Assembly (NCBI GenBank): GCA_004794655.1
Contig: SMMW01000619.1
Location: 744,001-808,000 of the forward strand
Length of the DNA stretch: 64,000 nucleotides
Reading direction: 5' to 3'
Source of the DNA: Marisa cornuarietis
Taxonomy: Eukaryota > Mollusca > Gastropoda > Architaenioglossa > Ampullariidae
The translations under genes were made by a program, and so were the position numbers. Each line of letters opens with the position of its first letter. Position 1 is the stretch's first letter. A model generated the notes under the pieces. It worked only from the letters and a program-made list of their open reading frames with translations. It had not been told where the DNA came from and ran no database searches. Shown in pieces: positions 23,332 through 35,164 of this stretch.

Positions 23332-24185
23332 CTCCTTCACCCGGCTGATGCCTGAAGTATTTTGCCCCAGTAACGGCAATCACGTGGTGCATATGGCTGC
23401 ATCACTATTTTTTGCAAGACCGCAATGCACAGAAGTTCGCAGTACGCACCACGTTTCCATTACAAAAGAGTTTGGTTATGAGCAGCACATTTCTGGCCTA
23501 AGTACTTGCGTACCGGACAAAAAGCCGGCCAGATACAAAGCCGGCCATACACAAACGACCGCCGTGACTGATTATCTTGAATGCCAACCAAATTACCTCC
23601 CTTTGTGCCCCAAAGTTTGCAGCTTTATCCTCCCCCCCCCTTTCTCTCACTTCCGCAGCAGTTTCCATGCAGCGGTCCCCAGGCAGCGGTCCCCAGGCCA
23701 GCGATGACATTTTTTCGCCATGTCATTTATTATCTCTTTATCAGGACAAAGCGCAACATCACAACTGATAGAATTTACTGTCGACAGTACGGCTAGACCA
23801 TGCTGACCATACTTTCTCCAAAATGTCTTTTTGAAGATGGCCCACGCTGCTTTTTGATGAAGCTGAAACATGTCTTCTTGACGACAGACCGAGCAGCCTG
23901 CAGTACATTCATCACCACGACAGTGAGCTGAAATGTGTCTCCAGCATCAACTCGCCAGTCCACCTTTGTCTTCTTGAAGATGGATCACTATACAACCTCA
24001 AATGTAACATCTCGGCGATAAGCACAACAGCCTCAACTATGTCTTCTGTAATATGGACTACACAAGATCAGACGTTTTCGTCAAGATGAACTAGACAAAC
24101 TTTATTAGTTATTCTTGAACATTCGACAGACTCCGGTGGCTTCTGCATAATGCGCTATAGAGATATCTTCTAGCACAGCAACGCA
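23332..24185. other. No gene seen
   Basis: Unique intron sequence. A C-run at 23630-23641 and two adjacent copies of GCAGCGGTCCCCAG at 23671-23697 are the only local structures. ORFs on both strands at 23306-23871 overlap one another and have no motif. Confidence 0.4.
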
Positions 24186-25336
24186 GCCATTATGTAGACT
24201 GGTGAACCTAAACAGGGGCTATTATGGAGCCTGCTGAGCCTGTCAAGCGGACATTATTCAGGTCGGTGAGCCTGCAGAGTACGTATAGTGGTGAGCCTGT
24301 AGAGTAGCCATTATGTAGACTGATGAGACTGTAGAGTAGCCATTGTGTAGACTGGTGAGTCTGTAGAGTAGCCATTGTGTAGACTGGTGAGACTGTAGAG
24401 TAGCCATTGTGTAGACTGGTGAGACTTATAGCAGCCATTGTGTAGACTGGTGAGACTGTATAGTAGCCATTGTGTTGACAGGTGAGACTTATAGTAGCCA
24501 TTGTGTAGACTGGTGAGACTTATAGTAGCCATTGTGTAGACTGGTGAGACTGTAGAGTAGCCATTGTGTAGACTGGTGAGACTTATAGCAGCCATTGTGT
24601 AGACTGGTGAGACTGTAGAGTAGCCATTGTGTAGACTGGTGAGACTTATAGCAGCCATTGTGTAGACTGGTGAGACTGTAGAGTAGCCATTGTGTAGACT
24701 GGTGAGACTTATAGCAGCCATTGTGTAGACTGGTGAGACTTATAGCAGCCATTGTGTAGACTGGTGAGACTGTATAGTAGCCATTGTGTAGACAGGTGAG
24801 ACTTATAGTAGCCATTGTGTAGACTGGTGAGACTGTATAGTAGCCATTGTGTAGACTGGTGAGACTGTAGAGTAGCCATTGTGTAGACTGGTGAGACTTA
24901 TAGCAGCCATTGTGTAGACTGGTGAGACTTATAGCAGCCATTGTGTAGACTGGTGAGACTGTAGAGTAGCCATTGTGTAGACTGGTGAGACTTATAGCAG
25001 CCATTGTGTAGACTGGTGAGACTGTAGAGTAGCCATTGTGTAGACTGGTGAGACTTATAGCAGCCATTGTGTAGACTGGTGAGACTGTAGAGTAGCCATT
25101 GTGTAGACTGGTGAGACTTATAGCAGCCATTGTGTAGACTGGTGAGACTGTAGAGTAGCCATTGTGTAGACTGGTGAGACTGTATAGTAGCCATTGTGTA
25201 GACTGGTGAGACTTATAGCAGCCATTGTGTAGACTGGTGAGACTGTAGAGTAGCCATTGTGTAGACTGGTGAGACTGTAGAGTAGCCATTGTGTAGACTG
25301 GTGAGACTGTAGAGTAGCCATTGTGTAGACTGATGA
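24186..25336. repeat. 31/32-bp minisatellite forming a 63-bp dimer
   Basis: Two unit types differ at one end: GTAGAGTAGCC or TATAGCAGCC, each followed by ATTGTGTAGACTGGTGAGAC. Alternation of the 32- and 31-bp types gives a 63-bp dimer (21 codons), which is why a 286-codon minus-strand frame exists at 24489-25349. The left 110 bp is degenerate. The ORFs are spurious. Confidence 0.95.
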
Positions 25337-25894
25337 GCAGGAGAAGCAACTATTAGATGAGTTGGACTCGTTGTGACACTTGGCTGTACAGAATCAGGAA
25401 TGCCGGTAGCCTCGCCCCTCCGCCCGCCACCCGGGGGAGATGGCATTGGATGTGCAGCAAGCTCTGGCACGCTATTGGCTGACGACAAATATTGAGCCGT
25501 CATTGTGTGCCACCTAGCGGCCCTGAAGCATACTGCTGCTGCATGACGGAAGCTCACAGCGTCCCCCGTGTTACAGGATATGACCTATTGACCCTCGGTA
25601 AGGAAGCCGTTAAGCTTTTTGATACAGTCTCTTACTTGTGGTCGTCAAACAAGGAAGCGCGAGGCTGTGAGATCCATTGATCCCCAATAAGCAGCACACC
25701 AGTGTGTGTGCGTCACAAGCTCTTTTATTGATCTTCAAAAAAGAAAAGCATAAAGCCCGATGTTACAGGCCATCACGTGTTAATCATGATAAGTAAAGCA
25801 GGAGGGTGCCTTACATTTAGTTAAGTGGGTCAGGGACACATGGCAGGCCATTGTACTCAGCAAGTGACAACACACGTCCTCAAAAAACAACCGC
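25337..25894. other. No gene; spacer with a CTCF-like word
   Basis: Unique sequence between two arrays. At 25509-25522 GCCACCTAGCGGCC resembles the reverse complement of the CTCF core (CCGCTAGGTGGC). A TTTTATTGATC at about 25723 could be an antisense polyadenylation signal, but nothing supports a transcript. Confidence 0.3.
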
Positions 25895-27348
25895 GACAAA
25901 CACCGTCAGCATCAGGTCCCTATAGTATTAGAGAGATAAACATCGTCAGCATCAGGTCCCTATAGTATTAGAGAGATAAACACCGTCAGCATCAGGTTCC
26001 TATAGTATTAGAGAAATAAACATCGTCAGCATCAGGTTCCTATAGTATTAGAGAGATAAACATCGTCAGCATCAGGTCCCTATAGTATTAGAGAGATAAA
26101 CATCGTCAGCATCAGGTCCCTATAGTATTAGAGAAATAAACATCGTCAGCATCAGGTCCCTATAGTATTAGAGAAATAAACATCGTCAGCATCAGGTCCC
26201 TATAGTATTAGAGAAATAAACATCGTCAGCATCAGGTCCCTATAGTATTAGAGAGATAAACATCGTCAGCATCAGGTCCCTATAGTATTAGAGAGATAAA
26301 CATCGTCAGCATCAGGTCCCTATAGTATTAGAGAGATAAACATCGTCAGCATCAGGTCCCTATAGTATTAGAGAAATAAACATCGTCAGCATCAGGTCCC
26401 TATAGTATTAGAGAGATAAACATCGTCAGCATCAGGTCCCTATAGTATTAGAGAAATAAACATCGTCAGCATCAGGTCCCTATAGTATTAGAGAGATAAA
26501 CATCGTCAGCATCAGGTCCCTATAGTATTAGAGAGATAAACATCGTCAGCATCAGGTCCCTATAGTATTAGAGAAATAAACATCGTCAGCATCAGGTCCC
26601 TATAGTATTAGAGAGATAAACATCGTCAGCATCAGGTCCCTATAGTATTAGAGAGATAAACATCGTCAGCATCAGGTCCCTATAGTATTAGAGAGATAAA
26701 CATCGTCAGCATCAGGTCCCTATAGTATTAGAGAAATAAACATCGTCAGCATCAGGTTCCTATAGTATTAGAGAGATAAACATCGTCAGCATCAGGTCCC
26801 TAGTATTAGAGAGATAAACATCGTCAGCATCAGGTCCCTATAGTATTAGAGAGATAAACATCGTCAGCATCAGGTCCCTAGTATTAGAGAGATAAACATC
26901 GTCAGCATCAGGTCCCTATAGTATTAGAGAGATAAACATCGTCAGCATCAGGTTCCTATAGTATTAGAGAGATAAACATCGTCAGCATCAGGTCCCTATA
27001 GTATTAGAGAGATAAACATCGTCAGCATCAGGTCCCTATAGTATTAGAGAGATAAACATCGTCAGCATCAGGTCCCTATAGTATTAGAGAGATAAACATC
27101 GTCAGCATCAGGTCCCTATAGTATTAGAGAGATAAACATCGTCAGCATCAGGTTCCTATAGTATTAGAGAGATAAACATCGTCAGCATCAGGTCCCTATA
27201 GTATTAGAGAGATAAACATCGTCAGCATCAGGTCCCTATAGTATTAGAGAAATAAACATCGTCAGCATAAGGTCCCTATAGTATTAGAGAAATAAACATC
27301 GTCAGCATAAGGTCCCTATAGTATTAGAGAGATAAACATCGTCAGCAT
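25895..27348. repeat. 40-bp minisatellite, about 36 very homogeneous copies
   Basis: The unit is ATAAACATCGTCAGCATCAG plus GTCCCTATAGTATTAGAGAG. Nearly all differences are at two positions (GTCCC/GTTCC and GAGAG/GAGAA), plus two copies lacking TA. Such homogeneity over 1.45 kb indicates recent expansion or conversion. Confidence 0.97.
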
Positions 27349-27523
27349 TGGTGAATATTAGTTGAACGACAGCGTCATCACTACAACTGACTTGACTATC
27401 AGAGAGAAAGTCTTGTTATTTCAACAGCGTGCGGTCATGTGACCTCATCAAGCCAACAAACAATAAACAGGCCTGCCACCGCCACCCCGCCATCGTCTGC
27501 AGTGTGTATGTTGAAGTCAGTCT

Positions 27524-28093
27524 ACGGCACGTTAGTCACTCCTGTGTAACTCACGTTAGTCACCCATGTCTAACTCAGCCCTGTGTACGTCACGTTAGTC
27601 ACACTTGTGTAACTCAGAACTGTATACGTCACGTTAGTCACACTTGTGTAACTCAGCCCTGTATACGTCACGTTATTCACACTTGTCTAACTCAGCACTG
27701 TGCACGTCACGTTAGTCACACCGTGTAACTCAGCACTGTATACGTCACGTTATTCACACTTGTCTAACTCAGCACTGTGTACGTCACGTTAGTCACACCG
27801 TGTAACTCAGCACTGTATACGTCACGTTATTCACACTTGTCTAACTCACCACTGTGTACGTCACGTTACTCACACATGTGTAACTCAGTTCTGTGGACGT
27901 CACAAATGTGTAACTCAGCACTGTATGCGTCACGTTAGTCACACCCTGTAACTCAGCACTGTGTACGTCACGTTATTCACACTTGTCTAACTCAGCACTG
28001 TGTACGTCACGTTAGTCACACTTGTGTAACTCAGTTCTGTGGACGTCACAAATGTGTAACTCAGCACTGTATGCGTCACGTTAGTCACACCTG
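27524..28093. repeat. 39-bp minisatellite, about 15 copies
   Basis: The unit is GTGTAACTCAGCACTGTGTA plus CGTCACGTTAGTCACACTT. A block containing GTTCTGTGGACGTCAC is present twice (about 27888 and 28034, offset about 146 bp), a multi-unit duplication. Confidence 0.93.
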
Positions 28094-28440
28094 TTCGTCG
28101 CCATATCTGAAATCGCGCAGACGTCGACTGGCGACATCAGCATGAGAGATGACGAGAGTGTGAGCGACATCTGGTATCGCCTTCCGACGCTGATCGTAGC
28201 AGAGGGCGCTGTCTGTACACCTCGTCACACCTGACGGCTGGAACAGCAAGTCATGGACACAATTTCTAATTTTTATCACAAATAAGCCGCCGAGACTTGT
28301 TTATAAGCCGCCAATATATTTACAACATGAAAGCTGCATCGTCGACATTTCGTCTCGTTGTCGCCATGATGAGGGTGTGTGCTTCAGCAACTGATATCAA
28401 GGCTTCAGCTGTATGCGACTTTGATTTTAAAATGCGGCCA
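28094..28440. other. No gene seen
   Basis: Short unique spacer; the minus-strand 64-codon frame (28085-28279) has no motif. Confidence 0.4.
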
Positions 28441-28694
28441 GTTAACACTGTAACACTGTAACAATGTAGCAACGTGCCCAGTTACCACTGTAACAACGTG
28501 AACAGCTAACACTGTAACAATGTGAACAGTTAACACTGTAACACTGTAACAACGTGAACAGCTAACACTGTAACACTGTGAGAGTTGACACTGTAACACT
28601 CTAACAACGTGATCAGTTAACACTGTAACACTCTAACAACGTGACCAGTAAACACTGTAACACTGTAACAACGTGAACAGCTAACACTGTAACA
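28441..28694. repeat. Short-unit minisatellite (TAACACTGTAACAACGTGAACAG type)
   Basis: CACTGTAACA repeats singly or doubly between AACGTGAACAGCTAA blocks, giving periods of about 24 and 34-38 bp. About eight units, moderately degenerate. Confidence 0.9.
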
Positions 28695-28807
28695 TGGAGC
28701 TCATCCACAAATTAATCAGAATCTGAAAAATCCCCCCAAATCCGCAAAGAAGTCGCATCGCTTTTTAAGCCGCAGGGTTTAAAGTTGGAGACAAAAGTCC
28801 GAAATTT

Positions 28808-29668
28808 ACGCTACACATTAACATTACACATCACATTACATGTATCACACCTAGCATGACACATCAAGTTACCATCGCACACATTACACATCAACATCGC
28901 ACACATTACACATTACCATTGCACACATTACACATCAAGTTACCATCGCACACATTACACATTACCATTGCACACATTACACATCAACATCGCACACATT
29001 ACACATTACCATTGCACACATTACACATCAACATTGCACACATTACACATACACATTACATCATTGCACACATTACATATTAACATTGCACACATTACAC
29101 ATCAACATTGCACACATTACATATTAACATTGCACACATTACACATCAACATCGCACACATTACATATTAACATTGCACACATTACACATCAACATCGCA
29201 CACATTACATATTAACATTGCACACATTACACATCAACATCGCACACATTACACATTACCATTGCACACATTACACATCAAGTTACCATCGCACACATTA
29301 CACATTACCATTGCACACATTACACATCAACATCGCACACATTACACATTACCATCGCACACATTACACATCAACATTGCACACATTACACATCAACATC
29401 GCACACATTACATATTAACATTGCACACATTACACATCAACATTGCACACATTACATATTAACATTGCACACATTACACATCAACATCGCACACATTACA
29501 TATTAACATTGCACACATTACACATCAACATCGCACACATTACACATTACCATTGCACACATTACACATCAACATCGCACACATTACATATTAACATTGC
29601 ACACATTACACATCAACATCGCACACATTACACATTACCATCGCACACATTACACATCAACATTGCAC
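28808..29668. repeat. 22-bp minisatellite, about 39 copies
   Basis: The unit is ACACATTACACATCAACATC plus GC, with alternates ATTACCATTGC and ATATTAACATTGC, so 44-bp dimers are common. AT/CA-rich; plus-strand ORFs translate it as TLHINIAHITH-type peptides and are spurious. Confidence 0.95.
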
Positions 29669-29816
29669 TAGCAGGTCACCAACCCTGCTTTCCACTGTCA
29701 TGAGCCCACTATGTCTACACACTGCCACAAAACATTGACACTGCCAGTAGAGACCGTATTTCGGTCATAGATGACATGTCAGTGTGCTTGTCCTGTGCGG
29801 CACTAACCATGGTATC
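29669..29816. other. Spacer between two arrays
   Basis: Unique sequence of about 150 bp; nothing seen. Confidence 0.4.
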
Positions 29817-30712
29817 TGTACACTGGCAGTCACGTCTGTCCTTACACTACCCTGAAGTCATGTACATGTGTACACTGGCAGTCACGTCTGTCCTTACACT
29901 ACCCTGAAGTCATGTACATGTGTACACTGCAGTCACGTCTGTCCTTACACTACCCTGAAGTCATGTACATGTGTACACTGGCTGTCACGTCTGTCCTTAC
30001 ACTACCCTGAAGTCAATACATATGTACACTGGCAGTCACGTCTGTCCTTACACTACCCTGAAGTCATGTACATATGTACACTGGCAGTCACGTCTGTCCT
30101 TACACTACCCTGAAGTCATGTACATGTGTACACTGGCTGTCACGTCTGTCCTTACACTACCCTGATGTCATGTACATATGTACACTGGCAGTCACGTCTG
30201 TCCTTACACTACCCTGAAGTCATGTACATGTGTACACTGGCTGTCACGTCTGTCCTTACACTACCCTGATGTCATGTACATATGTACACTGGCAGTTACG
30301 TCTGTCCTTACACTACCCTGATGTCATGTACATATGTACACTGGCAGTCACGTCTGTCCTTACACTACCCTGATGTCATGTACATATGTACACTGGCAGT
30401 CACGTCTGTGCTTACACTACCCTGATGTCATGTACATGTGTACACTGGCTGTCACGTCTGTCCTTACACTACCCTGAAGTCATGTACATGTGTACACTGG
30501 CTGTCACGTCTGTCCTTACACTACCCTGATGTCATGTACATATGTACACTGGCTGTCACGTCTGTGCTTACACTACCCTGATGTCATGTACATGTGTACA
30601 CTGGCTGTCACGTCTGTCCTTACACTACCCTGAAGTCATGTACATGTGTACACTGGCTGTCACGTCTGTCCTTACACTACCCTGATGTCATGTACATATG
30701 TACACTGGCAGT
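29817..30712. repeat. 52-bp minisatellite, about 17 copies
   Basis: The unit is TGTACACTGGCAGTCACGTC plus TGTCCTTACACTACCCTGAA plus GTCATGTACATG. The ends TGTAC/GTACA are self-complementary across unit borders (ATGTACATGTGTAC). Variants: GGCAG/GGCTG, GAAGTC/GATGTC, ACATG/ACATA. Confidence 0.95.
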
Positions 30713-31442
30713 CCAGCCACCCTGTCTTCACCCTGCCTGCAATCTTTTCTCTCCAAAATGATCAGTTATCTTATCTTTCTGTCTACGTGTCGGTGTGGTC
30801 GTACCACCAGCACCGGCTGCTGTGGCTTGACGTGGAGTCGTTGCCACACTTACTCTTATAGAGACAAACAAACAAACAAACAAACAAACAAACAAGGCGT
30901 CATTGCCACAGTTACCCCTAGAAACTAACAACTTAGAGATGTTGCTACAGCGCTGACGGGGTGTCTGCTGCAAGTCCATTTTGCCCACCCACCGCTAGGT
31001 GTCGCTAAAGGTGGCTGTGGCCGTTAAGTGATGTGCCGCAGGACGGTTAGCTGGCCACGTGACGGGCTGCATGCCGATTACACGCCTGAGTGCGCCACCT
31101 GGATGCCCCGAGCAGCGCCACACCGCCTGCATATGAAGCCAGAGTTGTCTGTTTTAGAGCGAGTGGCGGTGGAGCAGCCCGGGGGGGGGGAATATTTATT
31201 GTTTTCGTCACTCGGGCGGATGTTGTTCTGAGTGGTCGAGAGATAAACTCTTCAGCTACCGTCGACCTGGAGAGGGAAAGGAAAGGGGGAGAGCTAGGGA
31301 ATGGGTTGGGGAGGGAGACGCCTAACATTATCCTGGAGAGTTTATCAACAACAAGCTTCACCTCTCTGTCTCTCTCATGAAGAAATAATAAACAATAATC
31401 TTCACTTCTATCTATTTTTCTCTAATGGAGAATTTATTATCT

Positions 31443-31486
<44 letters not shown>

Positions 31487-31849
31487 AGAATATATTATGT
31501 GCTTTCATCAGTCGATGCAAGCGACACGCTTGTGTGTCTGCGCCCAGCTGCTTCCTGCAACTGAAATAACAGTAAGAAGTAATTTTAATTAGTAGTCAAC
31601 TGATTTTAACTGCTCCCCACAGTAAGCCTGTTTCTACAAGAGGACCTGCTGGTAGGAGTTAGATTTTTCCTGTAATGTTGAATTGACCGTCTTGCTGATA
31701 GGCGTTACCGTTATTCCAGAGAATGTCTTGCAGCAAAGTATTCGGTGAAGTGATTCACGATGGATTTGACCCCGTGAACTTCAACCCCCAGGTAGAGCGC
31801 AAGTACAGACGGCGAGACAAGCTGCCTCTGGCTTTGAAGCCGACGCTAA
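30713..31849. other. No gene; (AAAC)n and (CT)n microsatellites
   Basis: (AAAC)n lies at about 30864-30895 and (CT)n at 31447-31484. A G-run sits at 31180-31189. Around 30990-31010 GCTAGGTGTCGC and at 31093-31100 GCGCCACCTGG are CTCF-like words. Overlapping ORFs on both strands at 31028-31380 reflect GC-rich sequence and show no family motif. Confidence 0.4.
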
Positions 31850-32720
31850 GTAGGATGGCGTAGAGTACTACCCCGATGTCCAAAATGGCTGTTGTACCCT
31901 TGTATTACACGTGTTGGGAAGTCACGTGGTGTGCAAAACTCTTTTCTCTCATCGCTGCTGTGATTCTTTGATGAAAGTCCGCCATGCAACTGCCGTCCTT
32001 TGAGAGGGTCGCTTCCAGATAACTTGAAACTCATCACCTCATAGTTGCACGCGTTACATAGATCTCTGCTTTTTCTTGTCCCACGGTGTCGACCATTGTT
32101 TTTGCTGGTCTGTGCTGATGTCCGTCCATATGCACTGGCCCCCCGTGGCGAGTGTGTCGGTGAGAGCCTGCACGTGACTCTTGCTGCCTGTCCTCAGCCC
32201 CGTGTCAGCTAAACGGAGGCTTGCTTAGCGGTCTTCCTCTGATGGACACGGAGTTGTGTTCACGTATGATTCTCTCCAGATAAATGTTAAACAGCACCGG
32301 GGATAACAGTCAGCTTTGGCGGACCCTCATTGTCGTCAGAAATCCCTCTTCACACTTTTCTGTTGAGCAGAACAGAGCTCCCAGAGCTGGCATACAGCGA
32401 CTGGACGATGGGGACTATGCCCTCGTCAATGTTGAATTTCCGCATCACATGCCACAACCCCTCGTGCAAGACTCTGCCACAGGCCTTCTTGAATTCAATA
32501 AATTTATAACACAGAACATTACCGCGCTGAAGGTGTATTTCGATCAAAATGCGGCTGTTAAAGATTTGTTCAACAGTGTTTCTACCATCCGTGTCACACA
32601 TTCTGCAAAACCTTTAGCATTTTCTTGGGTGACTTATCAGGCTGCTCGTATGGTAGTTCTGACATTGCCTTTAGTTCCCCCTTTTTCGACCTGGGTATGA
32701 CCAGTGACTGCTAAAACGAG
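31850..32720 (-). pseudogene. LINE family A fragment 1: reverse transcriptase, decayed
   Basis: The minus strand carries, in shifting frames: a remnant of the PLPKKGN block; NTVEQIFNSRILIEIHLQR; EFKKACGRVLHEGLWHVMRK (motif A, with the catalytic Asp region changed to KKACG); FNIDEGIV; SPVLFNIYLERI after motif B; SIRGRPLS; and finally SYLEATLSKDGSCMADFHQR. This is the same family and order as the fragments at 39.6 and 51.2 kb. Many stops and frameshifts are present, and FADD is replaced by a stop-containing stretch, so it is inactive. Confidence 0.8.
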
Positions 32721-32859
32721 GCTATAGTCACTATCAACAACATTGCCCCAATATGCCCTCTTCTTCCCCTTGCAGAAGCTCGATTTGAAGCGTCTGGGAA
32801 GCAAGATAAATTCGATCTGGTTAGGGATCAAATTATCAGTTTCAAAATAAATTACAGAT

Positions 32860-33720
32860 CAAAAACAGTAAAGAAACTGAGGACAGGAAAGAAAAGGTAT
32901 GGGGGATAATTTGTAAGGGAAATAAATCGATACAATTGATGCTTGGAAATTCTGACTCTTTGCCCAGTGGAATTATGAAATGGGACTCTACCTTTGAAAA
33001 CATACCATGGAAACTTGTATTTAACAAGTGCCATAAGACAACAATTGATAACCAACTAAAATGATTTCAGTTAAGAATTCTCCATAGAACTTTGCCAGCC
33101 AACAGGTTTCTCTTCATAAGAAAGATTGTTAATTCCCCCAAATGTGCTGTATGTCTTATCGAGGAAGAAACAATAAGTCATCTGTTATGTAATGTCCACT
33201 TGTTAGTGTTTTCTGGGGAGATCTACATTCAGTTATGATTAGTAAATGTACAACACTAAGAAATTTCAATTTTTCTGAAAAATTGATTTTATTTGGTGTA
33301 GAGGACAACGTTTGTACGGACAAAGTGTTCGACCCAATCATCTTGCTAGCAAAATATTACATTGATGTATGCAAGTGGAAAAACGATGTACCCTCTATAC
33401 GTGTTTTTTTTTGAAGATTGTACAATATAGACATGATATAGAAAGATACCATAGTATTTTAAATAATAAATTAGACCTATTTGAAGTAATGTGAAAACCA
33501 TATCAACAATTATTAATATAAGCACAGTTAGTAGAAGCTGGAATGTGCTCACTAGTTCTTTCTTTCCCTCTCTTTCCACATCTTTCCTCTCTATTCTTTT
33601 CCCCCTCCTATACTTAATGAATGTGTCTTGGGAATGAAAATGGATTTGAAATGGGTAATGTGATGTATTTATATTGTGTTTGTTAAAACAATTTTGTGAA
33701 AAAAATTATTTGGAGAGTGC
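32860..33720 (+). pseudogene. L1/Tx1-like LINE 3' end (zinc-binding RT tail), decayed
   Basis: Plus-strand frames give, with breaks: WDSTFENIPWKLVFNKCHKT, then FQLRILHRTLPANRFLFIRK, KIVNSPKCAVCLIEEETISH, then NFSEKLILFGVEDNVCTDKV and ILLAKYYIDVCKWKNDVPSI. This is the C-terminal zf-RVT module of L1/Tx1 pol (C-x2-C then H and C). Stops and frameshifts interrupt it. The following AT-rich stretch to about 33720 (AATGAAAATGGATTTGAAAT) is a likely 3' UTR. It lies head to head with family A fragment 1 (opposite strands, 5' sides adjacent). Confidence 0.75.
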
Positions 33721-33944
33721 TATGTTGCCAGCCTTGACCTTTTCTTTTTGAGGATGGAGAGTACTGGCGAGGGTCAGCCAGTGGCCAGTGGAGTGATCTC
33801 TAGAAGTCGCACACCTGTGTCACTGGTCTGATTGAGGTCGAACGGCCTACTGTGGTGGCCCAGTGAAATAAGGGTCCGGACCCACCTTCTCACTAAACCC
33901 CGCTTCTCCCTCCAAGACACTAGCGCCGGCAGTGAGGGATCGGC

Positions 33945-34020
33945 CAACTATTTAGCAGGCTAGACTCTCGTTTGTTACTGGAATTAATCAGACAAATCGC
34001 TCCACCAGCTAACAACTGCC
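33945..34020 (-). pseudogene. 18S rRNA fragment (antisense on the plus strand), about 76 bp
   Basis: The plus strand reads AACTATTTAGCAGGCTAGAC, TCTCGTTTGTTACTGGAATT, AATCAGACAAATCGCTCCAC, CAGCTAACAACTGCC. This is the reverse complement of the conserved metazoan 18S segment GTTGGTGGAGCGATTTGTCT through GGTTAATTCCGATAACGAAC to GAGACTC and GCTAAATAGTT. I count roughly ten mismatches. Upstream, CTCACTAAACC at 33889-33899 also matches the 18S 3' region but is too short to trust. It is an isolated fragment, not part of an rDNA unit. Confidence 0.75.
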
Positions 34021-34027
34021 AAAGGCG

Positions 34028-34205
34028 AGGCTTGGACAGCGGGAACAAAAGCACGAGACCGAAGTCAAGCTACACACGCCCTTGGTTGCTGCCATCTTGC
34101 TGTACGATTGCGGAACATGAACCCTTTGACCGATGAGAGAAAGATTCGGGCATTTCAGATGAAATGCATCTGGGGACTGCTCGGAATCTCCTGCATGAAA
34201 CAGAA
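34028..34205 (+). pseudogene. LINE family A fragment 2: pol C-terminal piece
   Basis: Plus-strand frames give KLHTPLVAAILLYDCGT, then after a frameshift DERKIRAFQMKCIWGLLGIS. This is the YKSLVVSILLYGCETWTL ... RIQAFEMKCLRRLLRIS block near the end of family A pol. It begins within about 10 bp of the 18S fragment and lies opposite in orientation to the other family A pieces. Confidence 0.7.
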
Positions 34206-35164
34206 AGGCGTAAAACCACCAGCCTGTGGTTGGCTGCTGGTATAAAAAAAACCTGAAAGTTGAGGGAGATTCAGTATAAAATAGTTAATACCAGAACCTC
34301 TCAGCCACTTACGTCGCTAGGAGTGAGGTTACGTGATGCCACGTACCTCTCAGGTAGTGAGGTTATGTGACGCCACCTATCTTGGGGGTAGCTCAGGGTA
34401 AGAGGGGGTCCATCAGCTCGCTGTCAACCACTCAAAGCGCCAGATACCCGTTCAACATGCTTGACCCAGGTTGTCTATGCTGAAGTTGATGAGGCTTGAG
34501 AAGATGACCAAAGTGGTCCTCAGTAAGGACACTTACTTCCCTTTTCATGCAGTTCCCGATTTTTTTCTGCATCACAGCTACTAGAAGACGGTCCGGGTTT
34601 CGAACTCTAAGGAGTGGAGCTGGGTGGTGGAGGATAAGAAGGGAGGTGAAGCAAGTATTAACTCGCGACAGTTCCTAAGGTTTCTCTAGCAACTTCCCCT
34701 TGTTTCCCCTAGAACTGGCTGTGAAAATTTCTCTACATTCAGGTGCCATAACCGACCTGCCTTCCTGTGTCAGCCTTTCTCCGACAGTCACTAATGGCGT
34801 CTAGGCACTATAGACTGAGAAGAACTCGTCATGAATCTGAGCGAGATGTTTATGGCAGGACGGATGCTCGGACTAGTTGGGGGAGGGTGAGAGAGAAACT
34901 CAATGAAAGCCAGCAATAAAAACGTCAGCAACAGGATCAAGTCCGCATATAGTGGCAGCGAAATCAATGGCGATGATAGAGCCGATGACTCCATGCTCGC
35001 CTGTCATGGCGCTCGATTCCAGATGCTTGATGTCTGTTTGCTCGGAACACTAGTGGCATGCTTGATTTACTTTACCCTGATGTACTCTACCCTGATGTTA
35101 AGGTTGGCTTGTAGCCATGACGCCCTGGAAGACATTGCTGTCATACTACAGTGACATCACGTAA
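34206..35164. other. No gene seen
   Basis: Unique intron sequence. A two-copy word (GTGAGGTTACGTGATGCCAC and GTGAGGTTATGTGACGCCAC) lies at about 34323-34375. ORFs at 34791-35154 have no motif. Confidence 0.4.

Noticed and set aside
24489..25349. 286-codon minus-strand ORF
   Set aside because: It is the translation of a 63-bp dimeric minisatellite, starts and stops near the array borders and has equivalents in other frames.
28856..29703. Histidine-rich peptides (TLHINIAHITH) as a metal-binding protein
   Set aside because: They are direct translations of a 22-bp CA/AT-rich minisatellite in alternating frames.
33889..33944. Extension of the 18S fragment to the 3' end of the gene (CTCACTAAACC)
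   Set aside because: Only 11 bases match and the sequence between does not follow 18S order.
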